The notes: a model not told the origin generated them from the letters alone. Positions 23,716 through 32,759 are shown, numbered from the stretch's first letter. The stretch is 54,685 nt of DNA from Paracoccaceae bacterium (GCA_020832655.1 JAFIEF010000016.1:1-54685), one strand, 5' to 3'. Program-made: numbers and translations.

Positions 23716-25290
23716 ATGACAGCGCCTGCCCCCCCTTCTGACCCGGCTGCCCTTGCGCGCGCGCCTGCCCCGGCCCTGTCGCCCGATCAGGCCGAGGCGT
23801 GGGACCGGATCGCCGCCATCCTGCAACGTGCCGGGATTGATCTGGTCGATGCCACCAGCCAGCCCGCAACGGATGAGCACTGCGAAGTTCTGGCCATTAC
23901 CGGCAAGGCCGGGTCGGGCAAGACCATGCTTCTGGCCGAACTGACCCGCGCCCTTGTCGAAGCAGGGGTCGAGATTGTGTCGGGCGATTACGAACCCCGG
24001 CGCAGCCGTCAAGCGCGCAGGCTGGCCATCCTGGCCCCGACCAACAAGGCGGCCTCGGTGCTGCGCGCGCGCGGCGTGCCCGCCACCACCATTCACCGCA
24101 TCCTTTACACCCCGGTCTATGACCCCGAATATGAAAAGATCGCCGAATGGCTGGCGGGCAATGCCCCCCGCCCCAGCATCGACGGGCTGAGCGACACAGC
24201 GCTGCAGCGCGCGCAAAGCTTTTATGAACAGGTCAAATCCATCCCCGGCGCGCTGGCCGCGGCCGGGCTGCGCGGGTCGGATTTCATTACCGGCTGGAAG
24301 CGGCGTGATGATCCGCTGGATATCGGCTTTGTCGATGAAAGCTCGATGCTGGATGCGCGCCAGCTAGAGGATCTGAAAGAGCTTTTCCCGACACTGATCC
24401 TGTTTGGCGACCCCGCCCAGCTTGCCCCGGTGGGCCAGTCGGGCGAGATGGTGTTCGACCGCCTGCCAGCGCCTTCCCGGCTGCATCTGTCGCGCATCCA
24501 CCGTCAGGCCCAGGACAACCCGATCCTGGATCTGGCGCATATGCTGGCTGACCCCGATCTGGGGTTTGAGGAATTCGAGCGCCAGATCGAGCAAGCCGCG
24601 CGGCGCGATGATCGTGTGCTGATGGCCGAACGCGTCAACAGCGATCTGATGGCGCGCTCGCCCGTTCTGGTGTGGCGCAACGCCACGCGGCTGCGGCTGA
24701 TCCATGCCTTTCGCCGCGCCCATGACGCGCCCGAAGCCGAATTGCTGCCCGGTGAACCGCTGATCTGCGACGGGCTGGAACTGCCGCTGAAGCACCGCAA
24801 GAAACGCATCGATCTGGAAGCGCGCGGGCTGATCAAGGGCGCGCAGGTGGTCTATCTTGGCCCCGGTCGCAAGCCCGGCTTTTCGCGCCTGCATATCTTC
24901 GGGGCGGAAGAGCCGCAAATCTCTGTCGCCTCGATCATCAAGATCGAAACCGACCCCGATGCCGAACCCTTCATCCCCTTTGCCGCGACGATGGGGGCGG
25001 CATTTGTGCATGGCGCGGCCTGCACGATCCACAAGGCGCAAGGCTCGCAATGGCGCGAAGTACAGGTTTTCGCACCGGATCTGTTTGCCGCAGCGCGCGC
25101 AGGACGCAGCGAAGCGGGCATCGCGTTGTGGAAGCGGCTGGCCTATGTCGCCATCACCCGCGCCGAGCATCGGCTGCATTGGGTCATCCGTAACCGGCTG
25201 GCGCGCCCGACCACAGCGCTGAATGTCGACGATCTGGTCAAAGTGGCGGCTCCGCTGCACCTGGCCCCGACCGATGGCGGCAGCGACTGA
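23716..25290 (+). CDS. ATP-dependent helicase, RecD2/ExoV-like (superfamily 1)
   Basis: The protein is 524 residues from the ATG at 23716. It has Walker A ITGKAGSGKT, motif Ia APTNKAAS, motif II with FVDESSM, motif III GDPAQLAPVG, a late HKAQGSQW stretch and the final VAITRAEH, which define a RecD-type SF1B 5'-3' DNA helicase with a UvrD_C2 tail. It lacks the long N-terminal domain of RecD2, so it is a short member widespread in alphaproteobacteria. A role in DNA repair or replication restart is likely. GAAG eight bases upstream is a weak ribosome site; an in-frame ATG at 23674 is less likely because it lies just after the terminator. Confidence 0.87.
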   Translation: MTAPAPPSDPAALARAPAPALSPDQAEAWDRIAAILQRAGIDLVDATSQPATDEHCEVLAITGKAGSGKTMLLAELTRALVEAGVEIVSGDYEPRRSRQARRLAILAPTNKAASVLRARGVPATTIHRILYTPVYDPEYEKIAEWLAGNAPRPSIDGLSDTALQRAQSFYEQVKSIPGALAAAGLRGSDFITGWKRRDDPLDIGFVDESSMLDARQLEDLKELFPTLILFGDPAQLAPVGQSGEMVFDRLPAPSRLHLSRIHRQAQDNPILDLAHMLADPDLGFEEFERQIEQAARRDDRVLMAERVNSDLMARSPVLVWRNATRLRLIHAFRRAHDAPEAELLPGEPLICDGLELPLKHRKKRIDLEARGLIKGAQVVYLGPGRKPGFSRLHIFGAEEPQISVASIIKIETDPDAEPFIPFAATMGAAFVHGAACTIHKAQGSQWREVQVFAPDLFAAARAGRSEAGIALWKRLAYVAITRAEHRLHWVIRNRLARPTTALNVDDLVKVAAPLHLAPTDGGSD

Positions 25291-25368
25291 CGGGCGCAGT
25301 TCCAAGGTACCGGGCCTGCATGCGATGGCCGGACAGGATCACCGCCATACCGGCGCGCTTTTGCCCAC

Positions 25369-26163
25369 CTATTCCCCGCGCAACAGGGTCAGCGCGACGC
25401 TGGCCGGGGTGATCGTGTTCTGAATGCTGTTGATCTGAGACATCACCAGAAAGCGCTGCGTCAGGCGTTCCAGCGCATCGGGCGCGGTCAGATCCGCCAT
25501 CTGCTCTGCGCCGAACTGGCGACGGGTGGCGGCTTTCAGGCGCGAAACCTGCTGATCGACATCCAGCGCGGCGAATTCGCGCGGCAGGCCCAGCGCCGTT
25601 TCCAGCGCCTTGCGCAGCGGCGGGTTGCCCAGTAGCGCGAACCAACGCGCATTCTCGGTGCTGTAATCCTCCAGCAGCTTTGGCAATTCGCGTTGCAAAT
25701 TCATCGCAATGCGCATCGACTGGTCCTGCTCGCCCACAGCCAGTTCGAAACTGCGCGCCTGATACCGGGTGATGATGTGGTCGCGCAGCCCGGAACCGGC
25801 GGGTTGTGCTGCATCGGGCGCCAGATGCTGCATCGCGCGCGCAAGCGCGGCATAGCGCTTGTCGGTCAGCCGGTTGGCCAGCGCGCGCGGATCTGAAACG
25901 CCATCTTCGATGATCCTGCCGATGAAGGCGCGGCTGTCAAGATCATCGTGCAAGCCGAACGCGCCCAGCACCACGCGCAGAACCCGCCGGTCGCTAACAA
26001 GTTCCTGCGCTGAACCGATCTGATCGAACCGGTCGCGAAAATACGCGACATCATTGCGCATTGCGGGCGCGTCGGCAAAGCTGGCCTGCTGGCGCTCCTG
26101 CGTGCGCGACAGAAACGCCCAGCCCGCCAGCCCGCCCAGCGGAATGACCGGCTGAAAGCTCAA
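25369..26163 (-). CDS. DUF1217 flagellar-cluster protein
   Basis: From the TTG at 26163 this is a 264-residue protein starting MSFQPVIPLGGLAGWAFL, the usual N-terminus of DUF1217 proteins found in Rhodobacterales flagellar clusters. The TTG overlaps the flbT stop by four bases (TTGA), which supports this start over the upstream ATG at 26226 that reaches far into flbT. It is mostly alpha-helical with no signal peptide. The molecular function is not established; its place behind flaF-flbT suggests a regulatory or assembly role in flagellin export. Confidence 0.75.
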   Translation of the reverse strand: MSFQPVIPLGGLAGWAFLSRTQERQQASFADAPAMRNDVAYFRDRFDQIGSAQELVSDRRVLRVVLGAFGLHDDLDSRAFIGRIIEDGVSDPRALANRLTDKRYAALARAMQHLAPDAAQPAGSGLRDHIITRYQARSFELAVGEQDQSMRIAMNLQRELPKLLEDYSTENARWFALLGNPPLRKALETALGLPREFAALDVDQQVSRLKAATRRQFGAEQMADLTAPDALERLTQRFLVMSQINSIQNTITPASVALTLLRGE

Positions 26164-26564
26164 TGCCGACCCGAGGCGAACAGCCTCGCCTCGCGCGGAA
26201 GAAGCGCGCGCAACGCTTTGAGGCATTGGTAATGCTCGCCGCCCATCACCGCCAGGGTTGCCGTATCCAGCAAGGTGCGGCTGTCACGGTCGGTGAAGAC
26301 CTGGCTGAGCTGCTCGATCGCGCGCAAAAGCGGTTGCTGCACATCTTCGGCCCTGCTGTCCCCCGACAGCACAAGCTGCGCCAGATAGCAGGTGCGCCTG
26401 ACCGGTGTGGTCGCCTGTTCGGGGTGGATGGCATCGCGCAGCCGCAGCACATTGGCATTGGGCGTACGGATCGACAGGCTGGCACGACGATCACCATTTT
26501 CGATGACCGCCCCGTTCAGCAACACACGTTCATGCGGGGCCAGACGGATGACAAGATTGGTCAT
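26160..26564 (-). CDS. flbT: Flagellin expression regulator FlbT
   Basis: The 134-residue protein matches FlbT over its full length (LVIRLAPHERVLLNGAVIENGDRRASL at the N-terminus). In Caulobacter, FlbT binds the flagellin mRNA leader and limits translation until the hook is finished. Four-base overlaps with flaF upstream and DUF1217 downstream show an operon of coupled genes. A Cys at about residue 59 (RRTCYLAQL) is usual in the family. Confidence 0.92.
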   Translation of the reverse strand: MTNLVIRLAPHERVLLNGAVIENGDRRASLSIRTPNANVLRLRDAIHPEQATTPVRRTCYLAQLVLSGDSRAEDVQQPLLRAIEQLSQVFTDRDSRTLLDTATLAVMGGEHYQCLKALRALLPREARLFASGRH

Positions 26565-26938
26565 GGCACGCCCCCTTTCCCCGACAGGCCGCGCAGAATG
26601 GCCAGATTGATGTCGATCAGCGCATCAGCGGTATCATCCCCTTTCAGAACGGCATCGGTGTGGCGCAGGCAGAACTGTGCCAGACCCAGAAGCTGCGCGC
26701 GCAACGTCTGCGGCAGGGCATTGCCGGGGGCCGCCAGATCAAGGGCAAGTTCGACCCATAGCTTTCGGTTGTCATACATGGCATCGGCCAGCGCGGCGAA
26801 GACAAAGGGGTTGGCATCGCGCGCCGCGCGCAAGCGCGATGTGATCCGCGACATTACCTCGTATTCCACGGAACGGGGGGATTTGCAGGCTGCAGAGGGC
26901 GCGCCATAGGCGGTCATGGCAAGTGCATGGGCATTCAT
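26561..26938 (-). CDS. flaF: Flagellin synthesis activator FlaF
   Basis: The 125-residue protein has the FlaF pattern: an N-terminal AYG, a helical VEYEVMSRITSRLRAA and a DALIDINLAILRGL tail. FlaF promotes flagellin translation or secretion, opposing FlbT. It lies 74 bases downstream of the flagellin gene, separated by a strong hairpin, and overlaps flbT by four bases. Confidence 0.9.
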   Translation of the reverse strand: MNAHALAMTAYGAPSAACKSPRSVEYEVMSRITSRLRAARDANPFVFAALADAMYDNRKLWVELALDLAAPGNALPQTLRAQLLGLAQFCLRHTDAVLKGDDTADALIDINLAILRGLSGKGGVP

Positions 26939-26977
26939 TCCGGTATCCTGTTGTGCAGTAGTGGGATTCGGGTCATC

Positions 26978-27004
26978 GGGTGGGCGGCCTCATGCCGCCC
27001 ACCC
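26978..27004 (-). terminator. Hairpin between flagellin and flaF-flbT
   Basis: A perfect 11-pair GC-rich stem with five-base loop lies just after the flagellin stop. There is no T run. It probably gives partial termination or stabilises the abundant flagellin mRNA, leaving flaF-flbT at lower level. Confidence 0.65.
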
Positions 27005-27012
27005 GCGCGGTA

Positions 27013-28302
27013 TCAGCGGAACAGGGCCAGAATGTTCTGCGGCTGCTGATTCGCGATCGACAGCGACTGCGTGGCAAGCTGCTGCTGCACTTGCAGCGCC
27101 TGCAGCCGTGCCGAGGCGGCCTCCATGTCCGCATCGACCAGACTGCCGATCCCGGTCGTCAGCGCATCCGACAGGTTCTTGACGAATTCTGCCTGGGTAT
27201 CGATCCGACCCTGTGCGGAGCCGAACACTGTCGCGGCATCGATGGCCTGATTGATCAACCCGTCAATCGCGCCAAGCGCACCGATTGCGTTGTTGGTCAC
27301 ATCGATGGTCTGCAACGCCCCCAGCCCGCCAGAAGACGGCGAGGAGCCGGCAGTGCCGCCCCCGGCCACCAGCAAGCCGATTTCAAGCGCGGGCGCCCCG
27401 GCACCATTGGTGATGGTCAGTTCGTTGCCATCGGTAGAGACGCTGTAGCCAGCGCCGGTGGCCGCACCGAAAAAGGCGTTGATCTGGTTTTCCAGATTGC
27501 GCGCAACATCGGCCGTGCCATCACCGGCGCTTGCGACATATTCGAAGACGCGCGTGCCCTGGGTGGTTCCGCCGCCGACGACATTCACTTCCACATCGTT
27601 GAGCGTGATCTGGAAGCTGATCCCTTCGGCGACCTGCCCGACCGTGATCGTCTCGGACGCGCCAGCGGCCACTGTCGCCGGGGCGTCGAGCGGGTCACCG
27701 CCTGCCGTGACCGTGGTGCCGCCAAAATCGAAATAATCATCCAGATCCGTCAGCACTCCGGCCCCGAAAGCCTGCGACGTGACCGGGGTGGTCACCGACA
27801 GGTTCTGCCGGGTTACCATGATGCTGTCGGGATTCATATTGCCCGCAGAATCACGGTTGAGCGATGAGAGCACCTCCACCGGGTCGGTGCTGGACCCGTC
27901 CACAAGGTTCAACCCGTTGAACTGCGCCGCCCCGACCACGGCCCCGATCTGTTCACGCAGCGCGACAATATCGGTCTGAATCTTGGTGCGGTCGACATTT
28001 TCTTCCTGCGCCGCAACGATCAACCCCTTCATCTGCGTCAGCAGATCGGTTGTGGTTTCGGCAGCCTGACGGGCAACCGCGACCGAGGATTGGCCCAGCG
28101 CAAGGCTGTCGCCAATGGCCTTGAAGCCCCTGACATCGGACTCCATCGTTCTGGAAATGGCCCAGACGGCGGCATTGTCGCGGGCATTGCCCACGGATTT
28201 GCCTGTCGAAATCTCGCTCTGGGTCTTGGCCAGGTTCTGGTTGATCCCGCGCATGGTTTGCAGCGCGACCATCGCGCTGGTATTGGTCAGAATGCTTGAC
28301 AT
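27013..28302 (-). CDS. fliC: Flagellin
   Basis: The 429-residue flagellin has conserved D0/D1 ends (MSSILTNTSAMVALQTMRGIN and QQLATQSLSIANQQPQNILALFR) and a variable Gly/Thr/Val-rich centre (about residues 175-330) that forms the exposed domain. It lacks a cleaved signal and is exported by the flagellar type III system. The ATG at 28302 is preceded by AAAGG at seven bases. The centre is longer than in the shortest alphaproteobacterial flagellins (about 270 residues). FlaF, FlbT and a DUF1217 protein follow, the usual alphaproteobacterial arrangement for post-transcriptional control. Confidence 0.95.
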   Translation of the reverse strand: MSSILTNTSAMVALQTMRGINQNLAKTQSEISTGKSVGNARDNAAVWAISRTMESDVRGFKAIGDSLALGQSSVAVARQAAETTTDLLTQMKGLIVAAQEENVDRTKIQTDIVALREQIGAVVGAAQFNGLNLVDGSSTDPVEVLSSLNRDSAGNMNPDSIMVTRQNLSVTTPVTSQAFGAGVLTDLDDYFDFGGTTVTAGGDPLDAPATVAAGASETITVGQVAEGISFQITLNDVEVNVVGGGTTQGTRVFEYVASAGDGTADVARNLENQINAFFGAATGAGYSVSTDGNELTITNGAGAPALEIGLLVAGGGTAGSSPSSGGLGALQTIDVTNNAIGALGAIDGLINQAIDAATVFGSAQGRIDTQAEFVKNLSDALTTGIGSLVDADMEAASARLQALQVQQQLATQSLSIANQQPQNILALFR

Positions 28303-28448
28303 GGTAAAGCCTTTCGAAGCGTGCATTTTGCACAAGTTTCTGAAGCAACCCGGCGGGCTGCTGCGATATGCCTTCTGCATTCCAGCGCTTCGGACGACCC
28401 GAACCCGCCAAATCGGCTTTCTGCCGACAAGGGCAGCATGATCCGAAT

Positions 28449-28462
28449 GACTTTAAAAAGTC
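28449..28462. promoter_or_regulatory. Dyad upstream of flagellin
   Basis: GACTTTAAAAAGTC is a perfect six-base dyad with two central bases, about 150 bases upstream of the flagellin ATG. It could be an activator site or part of a promoter. A GCCGAT resembling a sigma-28 -10 lies near 28411-28416 on the reverse strand, but no TAAA stands at the expected distance. Confidence 0.3.
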
Positions 28463-28524
28463 TGAACAGAATCAGGGCCGCGACGCACCGTGTCAGGATT
28501 TTTTCTACAGTGGTAAATGCGCCC

Positions 28525-28860
28525 TCAAAGCCGCCGCGTCAGACGCAGGCGCGGGGCGCCAAGGGGCTGCGCCGACCCGTCGGGATGATAGACAGATGTC
28601 CCCTGCCCATTGGCCTGAAGCAGCGCGCGCACGCCACCTATTCCGGCCAGCGCTGACGCCAGCAGAACTTCATTGCGCTGCTGCTGTCGGCGCAACACCG
28701 AAAGCTCGGCCTCGGTAGCAGATGCCCCGGCCAGCGCATCAAGACAGGCGTCCTTGCGCGCAGCCAGATCCGCCAGCCGTGCCAGATCGCCCCCCAGCAG
28801 CGCGCGGCGTTCCTGTGCCAGAAGCTGTTGCAGGCGCTGAACCGCGCTAGCTGTCGTCAT
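28525..28860 (-). CDS. FlgN-like flagellar chaperone candidate
   Basis: This 111-residue, strongly helical protein has an N-terminal heptad pattern (VQRLQQLLAQERRALLGGDLARLADLAARKDACLDAL), the form of FlgN-type export chaperones for hook-associated proteins. It overlaps the FlgJ-like gene by 14 bases and lies between rod-binding and flagellin genes, which supports the call. The C-terminus (LGAPRLRLTRRL) is basic. Similarity is in pattern and context rather than in clear sequence motifs. Confidence 0.65.
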   Translation of the reverse strand: MTTASAVQRLQQLLAQERRALLGGDLARLADLAARKDACLDALAGASATEAELSVLRRQQQRNEVLLASALAGIGGVRALLQANGQGTSVYHPDGSAQPLGAPRLRLTRRL

Positions 28861-29146
28861 GACCCGCCCCATCCTGCAAGCTGGCGCGAAGCAGCATCTC
28901 TGCCAGACCCAGACCACCGCGCGCCGCAATCGCGCGCGCCTGTACATCCACCAGCATCGAGGCAAACTGCGCTTCGCCCACACCGCCGCCGCCCAGCCCC
29001 GAAAGCGGCTTGCCCGCCCCTGCGGCTTGCAGCATCTGCGACAGGAACACGGCCTCGAACTCCTCGAATACCTGCCGCAATTGCGGTTCTCGGGCGGTCG
29101 GGGCGGGTGGCATTGCCTGCGCCAGTGTCAGTTTCGGTTCCAGCAT
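28847..29146 (-). CDS. Flagellar rod-binding protein (FlgJ N-terminal domain type)
   Basis: The 99-residue protein matches the rod-binding domain of FlgJ (FEEFEAVFLSQMLQAAG at about residues 27-43, then the small-residue loop and FASMLVDVQARAIAARGGLGLAEML). It lacks the muramidase domain, as in most alphaproteobacteria, so peptidoglycan is cut by another enzyme. It would cap or scaffold rod assembly in the periplasm. It starts a short leftward unit with the FlgN-like gene and is divergent from fliK. Confidence 0.82.
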   Translation of the reverse strand: MLEPKLTLAQAMPPAPTAREPQLRQVFEEFEAVFLSQMLQAAGAGKPLSGLGGGGVGEAQFASMLVDVQARAIAARGGLGLAEMLLRASLQDGAGHDDS

Positions 29147-29244
29147 GAGCCTGCCTGCAAAATCATCAATTACGCGCAGTTTGCCGGTCAGGCGTAAAGA
29201 ATTGGTAACGCCTTTGTCGCAAACTGATCTGACAGGAGGGCCGG

Positions 29245-30423
29245 ATGATTATTGCAGATCTGTTTTCCACCCAGCGCCCCACATCAGAACCAGCGGCGAC
29301 GGGGGGCACGCTTGCTGCAAGTCCGGGCTTTGCCGCCCTGATGGCCGCATCTGACGACGCACACACGCCAGAGCATGAGGGGCAGCTTGCGGCCGAGGAC
29401 ATGATCGACGACATGCCGGTTCTGGCCGCATCCGACGACATGCTTTCCGATATCGCGCCGGATAAGGGGCAGGAAAGAAGCGCGCGCGCAACTGCGGGCG
29501 ACACGCAAGCGCGGATGGACCCGCCAGCAGATGCCGAAGCAGGCGACAGCCCTGCCCCCGATCTACCCAAGGCAGCGCTTGCATCGGCGGGCAGCGGCAC
29601 TGTGCCGGACCCGGCGGCCGTGAAGCTGCGCGCGGCAGATCTGCCCACACACCCGCTTGCAGCCACGCTTGCCGGCGCAAACGCCTCTGGCCGCGCCCTG
29701 GCGTTCGCGCCGGTGCCCGCTGCCACCCAGCGCTACCTGCTGCCAGACCCCGCATCGCCCCGCCTCGCGCCAGTGCAATTGGGCCAGACCAGCATCACAT
29801 TGGGGGGCATTGCGCCGAAACTGGGCGCAGCATGGCAATCCGCGCCCGCACCCCAGCCCCTGCCATTGCAAGAGGCAGAATTGCCACAACTGCAAGCATG
29901 GGTGACGCCAGAGGATGCAATCGACGACAGGGCAAGCGCGCCCACGCCGGTTTCGGGGCCGGCCGTTTGGGCGCCGGAGCCGGGGCAGATGACACCATCG
30001 CGCGCCATCACCCCGCCACCGACATCAGACGATACCCGGCTGTCATTGCTGCGCCATGCCCTGCAAATGGCCGCCGACCAGCCCGACGGAAGCATCGAGA
30101 TCGAACTCGGCGATGACCAGCAGGGCCGCATCCGCATCACCTTGCTGCGTCACGATGGCGGGGTGCAGCTTGCCCTGTTGTCAGGCCGCGCAGAGCTTCA
30201 GGAAATGATGCGCAAATCGCTGTCATTGCTGCGCGATGATCTGGTGCAGCTTGGCTGCGACGATATTCACCTGACCGTGCGTGACGCCGACACCCGGCAG
30301 ACACTGGCCAGCCTTGGGCAGCGCGAACCGCGCACTGGCACGGTTTCGGGCAGCACCGCAGGCGGGCAGGCGATGCAGTCCCTGCCGTTGGTCATGCCGG
30401 TATCGATGGATCTGCGGATATGA
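29245..30423 (+). CDS. fliK: Flagellar hook-length control protein (FliK)
   Basis: The 392-residue protein has a long, Ala/Pro-rich disordered N-terminal part (about 1-250) and a C-terminal Flg_hook domain (about 255-345) containing GSIEIELGDDQQGRIRITL and RDDLVQLGCDDIHLTV. FliK measures hook length and switches export to filament substrates. AGGAGG lies five bases before the ATG. The low-complexity N-terminus is normal for FliK rulers, though the protein is at the short end of the range. Confidence 0.85.
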   Translation: MIIADLFSTQRPTSEPAATGGTLAASPGFAALMAASDDAHTPEHEGQLAAEDMIDDMPVLAASDDMLSDIAPDKGQERSARATAGDTQARMDPPADAEAGDSPAPDLPKAALASAGSGTVPDPAAVKLRAADLPTHPLAATLAGANASGRALAFAPVPAATQRYLLPDPASPRLAPVQLGQTSITLGGIAPKLGAAWQSAPAPQPLPLQEAELPQLQAWVTPEDAIDDRASAPTPVSGPAVWAPEPGQMTPSRAITPPPTSDDTRLSLLRHALQMAADQPDGSIEIELGDDQQGRIRITLLRHDGGVQLALLSGRAELQEMMRKSLSLLRDDLVQLGCDDIHLTVRDADTRQTLASLGQREPRTGTVSGSTAGGQAMQSLPLVMPVSMDLRI

Positions 30424-30757
30424 GGTGTCACCGGCCCCATAACACCGCGCTGAATGGGCCGCCGCCAGTCGCAGGCGGGTCTGAATCTGCCCTTTTCCGG
30501 CGGGGTTACACGCCAGCGCCGCGCAACCGGACGTCGCCATGCACAGACAACAGCCGCCGCCGCGTCAGCGATGCGCGGCCAACTGCCTTCCAGCGATCGG
30601 CGCTCGCAGCGAAGCAGCATATTCCAGGCAGCTGCCCCGCTTTTGACGCGGTGAAACACCACCTGATGGCAGCCCGCGCGCGCCTGTGCGCGATGCGCCA
30701 GCCCATTTCCGCCCGTCGCCCGGAACGCCCTCGCTGCCCCGCATCGGAGATGTTATC
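30424..30757 (+). other. fliK-flgD gap with a bridging 113-codon open frame
   Basis: An open frame 30420-30761 begins at an ATG overlapping the fliK stop by four bases and ends overlapping the flgD start by four bases, as coupled genes do. The predicted protein is rich in Pro, Arg, Ser and Ala with no recognisable domain and looks like non-coding high-GC sequence. I do not call it a gene. No terminator is present, so fliK and flgD are probably one transcript. Confidence 0.3.
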
Positions 30758-31435
30758 ATGATAGAGATGAACCCGGTCGCAGCCGCGACCGCAGCCCGCA
30801 CCGCACCGGCTGCGCGAACCGATACACGGCCCGGCGGCTTCACCGAAGGGGCGGATTTCAAGATGTTCCTGCGCATGCTGACCACGCAGATGCAGAACCA
30901 GAACCCGCTCGACCCTACCGAAGCCTCGGATTTCGCGGTCCAGCTGGCCACATTTTCCGGGGTCGAGCAGCAGACCATGACCAACCATCTTCTGGGCAGG
31001 TTGGCAGAATACATGGCGCTGGGGGATCTGACGGGCTGGCTGGGACGGGAAGTCGCCACGGATGGTCCGGTCCGACATGACGGGCAGGGGCTGAGCCTTT
31101 ATGCTGCGCCGACCCCCGGTGCGACGCGCCGCGACCTTGTCGTGACCGATACACGCGAGGCAGAGTTGATGCGCATCGCTGTTGCCCCTGATCGCACCCG
31201 TCTTTCCATATCCGCACAGGAATTGCAGGGGCTTCTGCCAGGTGCGGACTACCACCTGTCGGTCGAGGATTATCGCGGTACCGAAAAGCTTTCCAGCACC
31301 GCAGCGCGGCAATATCATCTGGTGCAGGAAGTCCATAACAATGCAGGGCAGATCGATCTGGTTCTGGACAATGGCAGCAAGGTGCCGGCCAGTCAGGTGA
31401 CGGGCATTCGCGCCGGGACCGGCGCAGAACCCTGA
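30758..31435 (+). CDS. flgD: Flagellar hook assembly protein FlgD
   Basis: The 225-residue hook-capping protein has the hallmark N-terminal stretch FKMFLRMLTTQMQNQNPLDP and EASDFAVQLATFSGVEQQ (about residues 30-70). A tail about residues 90-215 would form the tudor/fibronectin-like FlgD Ig-type domains. The ATG at 30758 has GGAGA eight bases upstream; a second ATG lies at 30767. FlgD caps the growing hook while FlgE subunits are added. The hook gene flgE itself is not in the window. Confidence 0.92.
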   Translation: MIEMNPVAAATAARTAPAARTDTRPGGFTEGADFKMFLRMLTTQMQNQNPLDPTEASDFAVQLATFSGVEQQTMTNHLLGRLAEYMALGDLTGWLGREVATDGPVRHDGQGLSLYAAPTPGATRRDLVVTDTREAELMRIAVAPDRTRLSISAQELQGLLPGADYHLSVEDYRGTEKLSSTAARQYHLVQEVHNNAGQIDLVLDNGSKVPASQVTGIRAGTGAEP

Positions 31436-31547
31436 CCCTGCCCGCGCTAACGCATGCGGCGGATCCCCCTGCGCGCGGCGTGCCATCTCAGGCGCGGCCA
31501 CGGCACGCACGGACTTCGCGCCCGATTGGGTGCGAACCGGCGCGACA

Positions 31548-32759
31548 TCAGGGCGTGCGGCGCAGCACCAGAACCGCATTCAGCCCGCCAAAGGCAAAGG
31601 CGTTCGACATTGCGACATCGACCTTTGCCGCGCGGGCAGTATTGGCAACCGGGTCGGGCACGCAATCGGGGTCGTGGGCCTGATGGTTGATGGTGGGCGC
31701 AATCACCCCCTGCTGCAGCGCCATCAGGCAGGCGAGCAATTCCACCGCGCTGGTCCCGCCGATCAGATGCCCATGCATGGATTTGGTTGACGACACCGGC
31801 AGGCGGTCCAGATGCGCGCCCATCACCACCCGCAGCGCCTGCGATTCCACCCGGTCATTGGCCAAGGTGCCGGTGCCATGCGCATTGACATAGCCGATAT
31901 CTTCGGGCGCAACCCTTGCGTCAGAAAGCGCGGCGCGCATTGCGCGCACTGGCCCGTCAAGATCGGGCATGACGATATCACCGGCATCCGCGCTCATGCC
32001 AAAGCCTGCAACCTCTGCCAGAATCGCCGCGCCACGGGCCTGCGCATGCTCCAGCGTCTCGAAGACGAACACCGCCCCGCCTTCGCCCTGCACCATTCCG
32101 GCGCGATCTGCCGAAAACGGGCGGCAGGTGTCGCGCGCCATCACCCGCAGCCCTTCCCATGCCTTGATGCCACCGAAACACAGCATCGCCTCTGACCCGC
32201 CGCTCAGCATGACATCGGCCATGCCACTGCGCAAAAGCGCCAGCGCCTGGCCCATTGCGTGATTGCTGGACGCACAGGCCGTGGAAACCGTAAAGGCCGG
32301 TCCTTTCAGCCCGAACTCCATCGAGATATGCGAAGCTGCGGCGTTATGCATCAGCCGCGGCACGACAAAGGGATGCACCCGGTTCTTGCCCTGTTCATAG
32401 ACAGTGCGGTAGTTGTCGTCGACCGTGGTGTTGCCGCCCCCGGCCGTGCCCATCACCACGCCTGCGCGCAGCGCGGCTTCCCCGGCCAGTTCCAGCCCCG
32501 CTTGCGCCACCGCCTGACGCGCGGAAACCAGTGCGATCTGGGTGAAGCGGTCCAGCAATGGCAGGCGGGTGCGGGGGAAATGTGCTTCCGGGTCGAAACC
32601 GCGTATCTCGGCCCCGATCTGAACCGACAGCCGATCAACATCCGCGCAGGTCAGCGGGCCGATCGCGCCGCGCCCTTCGCGCATCGCGGCGAAGGTTGCC
32701 GCGACATCCGCCCCCAGCGGGTTGAGCGTCCCCGCGCCCGTAATGACCACACGCTTCAT
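31548..32759 (-). CDS. Beta-ketoacyl-ACP synthase (FabF/NodE-like)
   Basis: This 403-residue thiolase-fold condensing enzyme has nucleophile Cys162 (STACASSN), His294 (NAHGTGT) and His331 (KSMHGHLIGG), the full decarboxylating KAS II triad. It overlaps the dedicated acyl carrier protein gene by four bases. A separate KAS-ACP pair outside the main fab cluster points to a special acyl chain, as NodE-NodF does for Nod factors or as in envelope lipid synthesis. Downstream and upstream genes concern the flagellum and cell wall, so the product is unknown. The main FabF for growth should be elsewhere. Confidence 0.9.
   Translation of the reverse strand: MKRVVITGAGTLNPLGADVAATFAAMREGRGAIGPLTCADVDRLSVQIGAEIRGFDPEAHFPRTRLPLLDRFTQIALVSARQAVAQAGLELAGEAALRAGVVMGTAGGGNTTVDDNYRTVYEQGKNRVHPFVVPRLMHNAAASHISMEFGLKGPAFTVSTACASSNHAMGQALALLRSGMADVMLSGGSEAMLCFGGIKAWEGLRVMARDTCRPFSADRAGMVQGEGGAVFVFETLEHAQARGAAILAEVAGFGMSADAGDIVMPDLDGPVRAMRAALSDARVAPEDIGYVNAHGTGTLANDRVESQALRVVMGAHLDRLPVSSTKSMHGHLIGGTSAVELLACLMALQQGVIAPTINHQAHDPDCVPDPVANTARAAKVDVAMSNAFAFGGLNAVLVLRRTP

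Noticed and set aside
23489-23741. Small open frames across the orphan terminator
   Set aside because: They run through the terminator stem-loop, lack ribosome sites and show no protein features.
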